A stretch of 22,778 nt of DNA. Origin: an uncultured Holophagaceae bacterium. Its GTDB lineage: Bacteria > Acidobacteriota > Holophagae > Holophagales > Holophagaceae. The DNA lies in contig CAIYNT010000120.1 of the NCBI GenBank assembly GCA_903927605.1, positions 1 through 22,778 on the forward strand, in the 5' to 3' direction. The translations under genes were made by a program, and so were the position numbers. The notes beneath the pieces are model-generated. The model was not told the origin of the DNA. It searched no databases and worked only from the letters and a program-made list of their open reading frames with translations. Shown here piece by piece: positions 22,222 to 22,778 of the stretch (its first letter is position 1; the number at the start of each line of letters is the position of its first letter).

Positions 22222-22247
22222 ACCCCCGGTCCTTCCGGGGGTTTTTT
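22222..22247 (+). terminator. Strong rho-independent terminator after the helix-hairpin-helix gene
   Basis: CCCCCGG (22223-22229) and CCGGGGG (22235-22241) flank a 5-nt loop and are followed by six T residues. It lies 27 bp after the stop codon. Confidence 0.92.
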
Positions 22248-22427
22248 GTGCCCGGACCTGCCACTGGGCCCCGTTTATGAGCCGCTGGCTCTCCATCGTG
22301 CCGAAGATCACAAAAGCGTCAGCATTGAAGATCACCATAGAAGTCAAACATGTAATTAATGATAAAATTTTACAATCAAATATTTCATTAAAACCATATT
22401 TAACAAATATTTAAAAAATCAAAAAAA

Positions 22428-22456
22428 TTGTCATAAATTGGTCATTAAATTATAAT
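22428..22456 (+). promoter_or_regulatory. Near-consensus sigma-70 promoter with A/T-rich upstream element
   Basis: TTGTCA (22428-22433), exactly 17 nt, then TATAAT (22451-22456) form an almost perfect promoter. The preceding 90 bp are nearly pure A/T with A-tracts, as in UP elements. The predicted start site falls at about 22463, the beginning of leader copy B. The gene-free gap 22248-22427 shows nothing else apart from this AT island (about 22340-22500). Confidence 0.7.
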
Positions 22457-22460
22457 AAAT

Positions 22461-22543
22461 AACTATTACCGCATTAAGGAAAATTTAATTTTCTCTTTTG
22501 GCTTGCCGATTACGAGCCTAGCTTTATATCCGACCCATTGATC
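22461..22543 (+). ncRNA. Shared 5'-leader element, copy B
   Basis: This is the partner of the element at 15566-15650: the same ordered blocks, with TTCTCTT and GCCTAG exactly 25 nt apart in both. GGCT (22500-22503) pairs with AGCC (22515-22518) at the positions where copy A pairs GGTC with GGCC. It starts at the predicted transcription start of the strong promoter, so it should be the very 5' end of an mRNA. Confidence 0.4.
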
Positions 22544-22718
22544 TTCTGGACTGTTCCCGCGCTTCAAATTTCCCTTCTACGCAGAAGCCCTCACCGCGTC
22601 ACTAGGGAGACGTCACTCACCCCATGTTTCACAACTCACCAAACAGTGAGCATTTCGTCGGTGGCGGGACCTGGTTGACCGGGTGGGTCGGCGCGGCGGT
22701 GCCCAGCGTCGAAATGCG

Positions 22719-22778
22719 ATGTTGAACAAGCCCGTAGCGGCGAGGGCCAAACTGATCGCTATGGGGAAATCGGGTCTG
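22719..22778 (+). CDS. Possible start of a gene running off the window
   Basis: From an ATG at 22719, 20 codons are open to the window edge (MLNKPVAARAKLIAMGKSGL), with mostly G or C third bases. The same frame is open from 22650, so a GTG at 22683 could be the start. No good Shine-Dalgarno sequence is seen. A separate 33-codon frame, ATG 22624 to TGA 22723, lies just upstream. The strong promoter and leader point to a gene on this strand, but identity and start are unknown. Confidence 0.25.
   Translation, partial: MLNKPVAARAKLIAMGKSGL

Noticed and set aside
22613..22777. A minus-strand open frame entering from the right edge
   Set aside because: It has no recognisable motif, and the strong promoter and leader point to a plus-strand gene; it cannot be excluded entirely without more sequence.

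Overview
The window is GC-rich bacterial chromosome. It resembles an iron-reducing acidobacterium of the Geothrix/Holophaga type. That placement is an inference from the combination of multihaem outer-surface cytochromes, an indolepyruvate oxidoreductase with an ADP-forming acyl-CoA synthetase, and high GC broken by short AT-rich promoter islands; no 16S rRNA is present. No transposase, integrase, CRISPR array or prophage gene is visible.

Left part (1-8230): a minus-strand ribosomal block (rplM, rpsI, terminator, start of rpsB) follows a PseG/SpsG-like nucleotide-sugar enzyme gene. Next come a gamma-class carbonic anhydrase gene and a YeiH-family transporter gene on the minus strand. They are divergent from a LysR regulator gene, with a dyad operator in the AT-rich gap. 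On the plus strand follow a fold-type I aminotransferase, tRNA-Val(CAC) with a good promoter and terminator, efp (with Asn at the normally modified position 34) and a Crp/Fnr-family regulator behind a perfect GTGA-N6-TCAC palindrome. Two hairpins separate it from the convergent moeA.

Middle (8231-15249, minus strand): moeA, an Rrf2 regulator with three cysteines, and a YwiC-like membrane protein. Upstream of these lies the overlapping set iorA-iorB-acd, encoding indolepyruvate oxidoreductase plus a fused NDP-forming acyl-CoA synthetase with its ATP-grasp half first. Together these would oxidise aryl 2-oxo acids to aryl-CoA and conserve ATP. IorA lacks the usual C-terminal ferredoxin domain.

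Right part (15250-21674, plus strand): a 538-bp AT-rich divergent regulatory region leads into an outer-membrane beta-barrel, a pentahaem lipoprotein, a lipoprotein with five CXXCH motifs plus one CX5CH, and a 1031-residue decahaem OmcA/MtrC-family lipoprotein. This is a compact candidate porin-cytochrome conduit carrying 20 or 21 haems from the periplasm to the cell surface. A secreted helix-hairpin-helix protein with its own promoter and terminator follows.

Right end (22248-22778): an extremely AT-rich island with a near-consensus promoter (TTGTCA-17-TATAAT). The transcript start region shares an ordered block with the leader of the barrel operon, including a small hairpin with a compensatory base-pair change. 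This suggests a shared 5'-leader RNA element and another co-regulated gene starting beyond the window. That shared leader, the conduit and the ferredoxin-less IorA are the most interesting observations.
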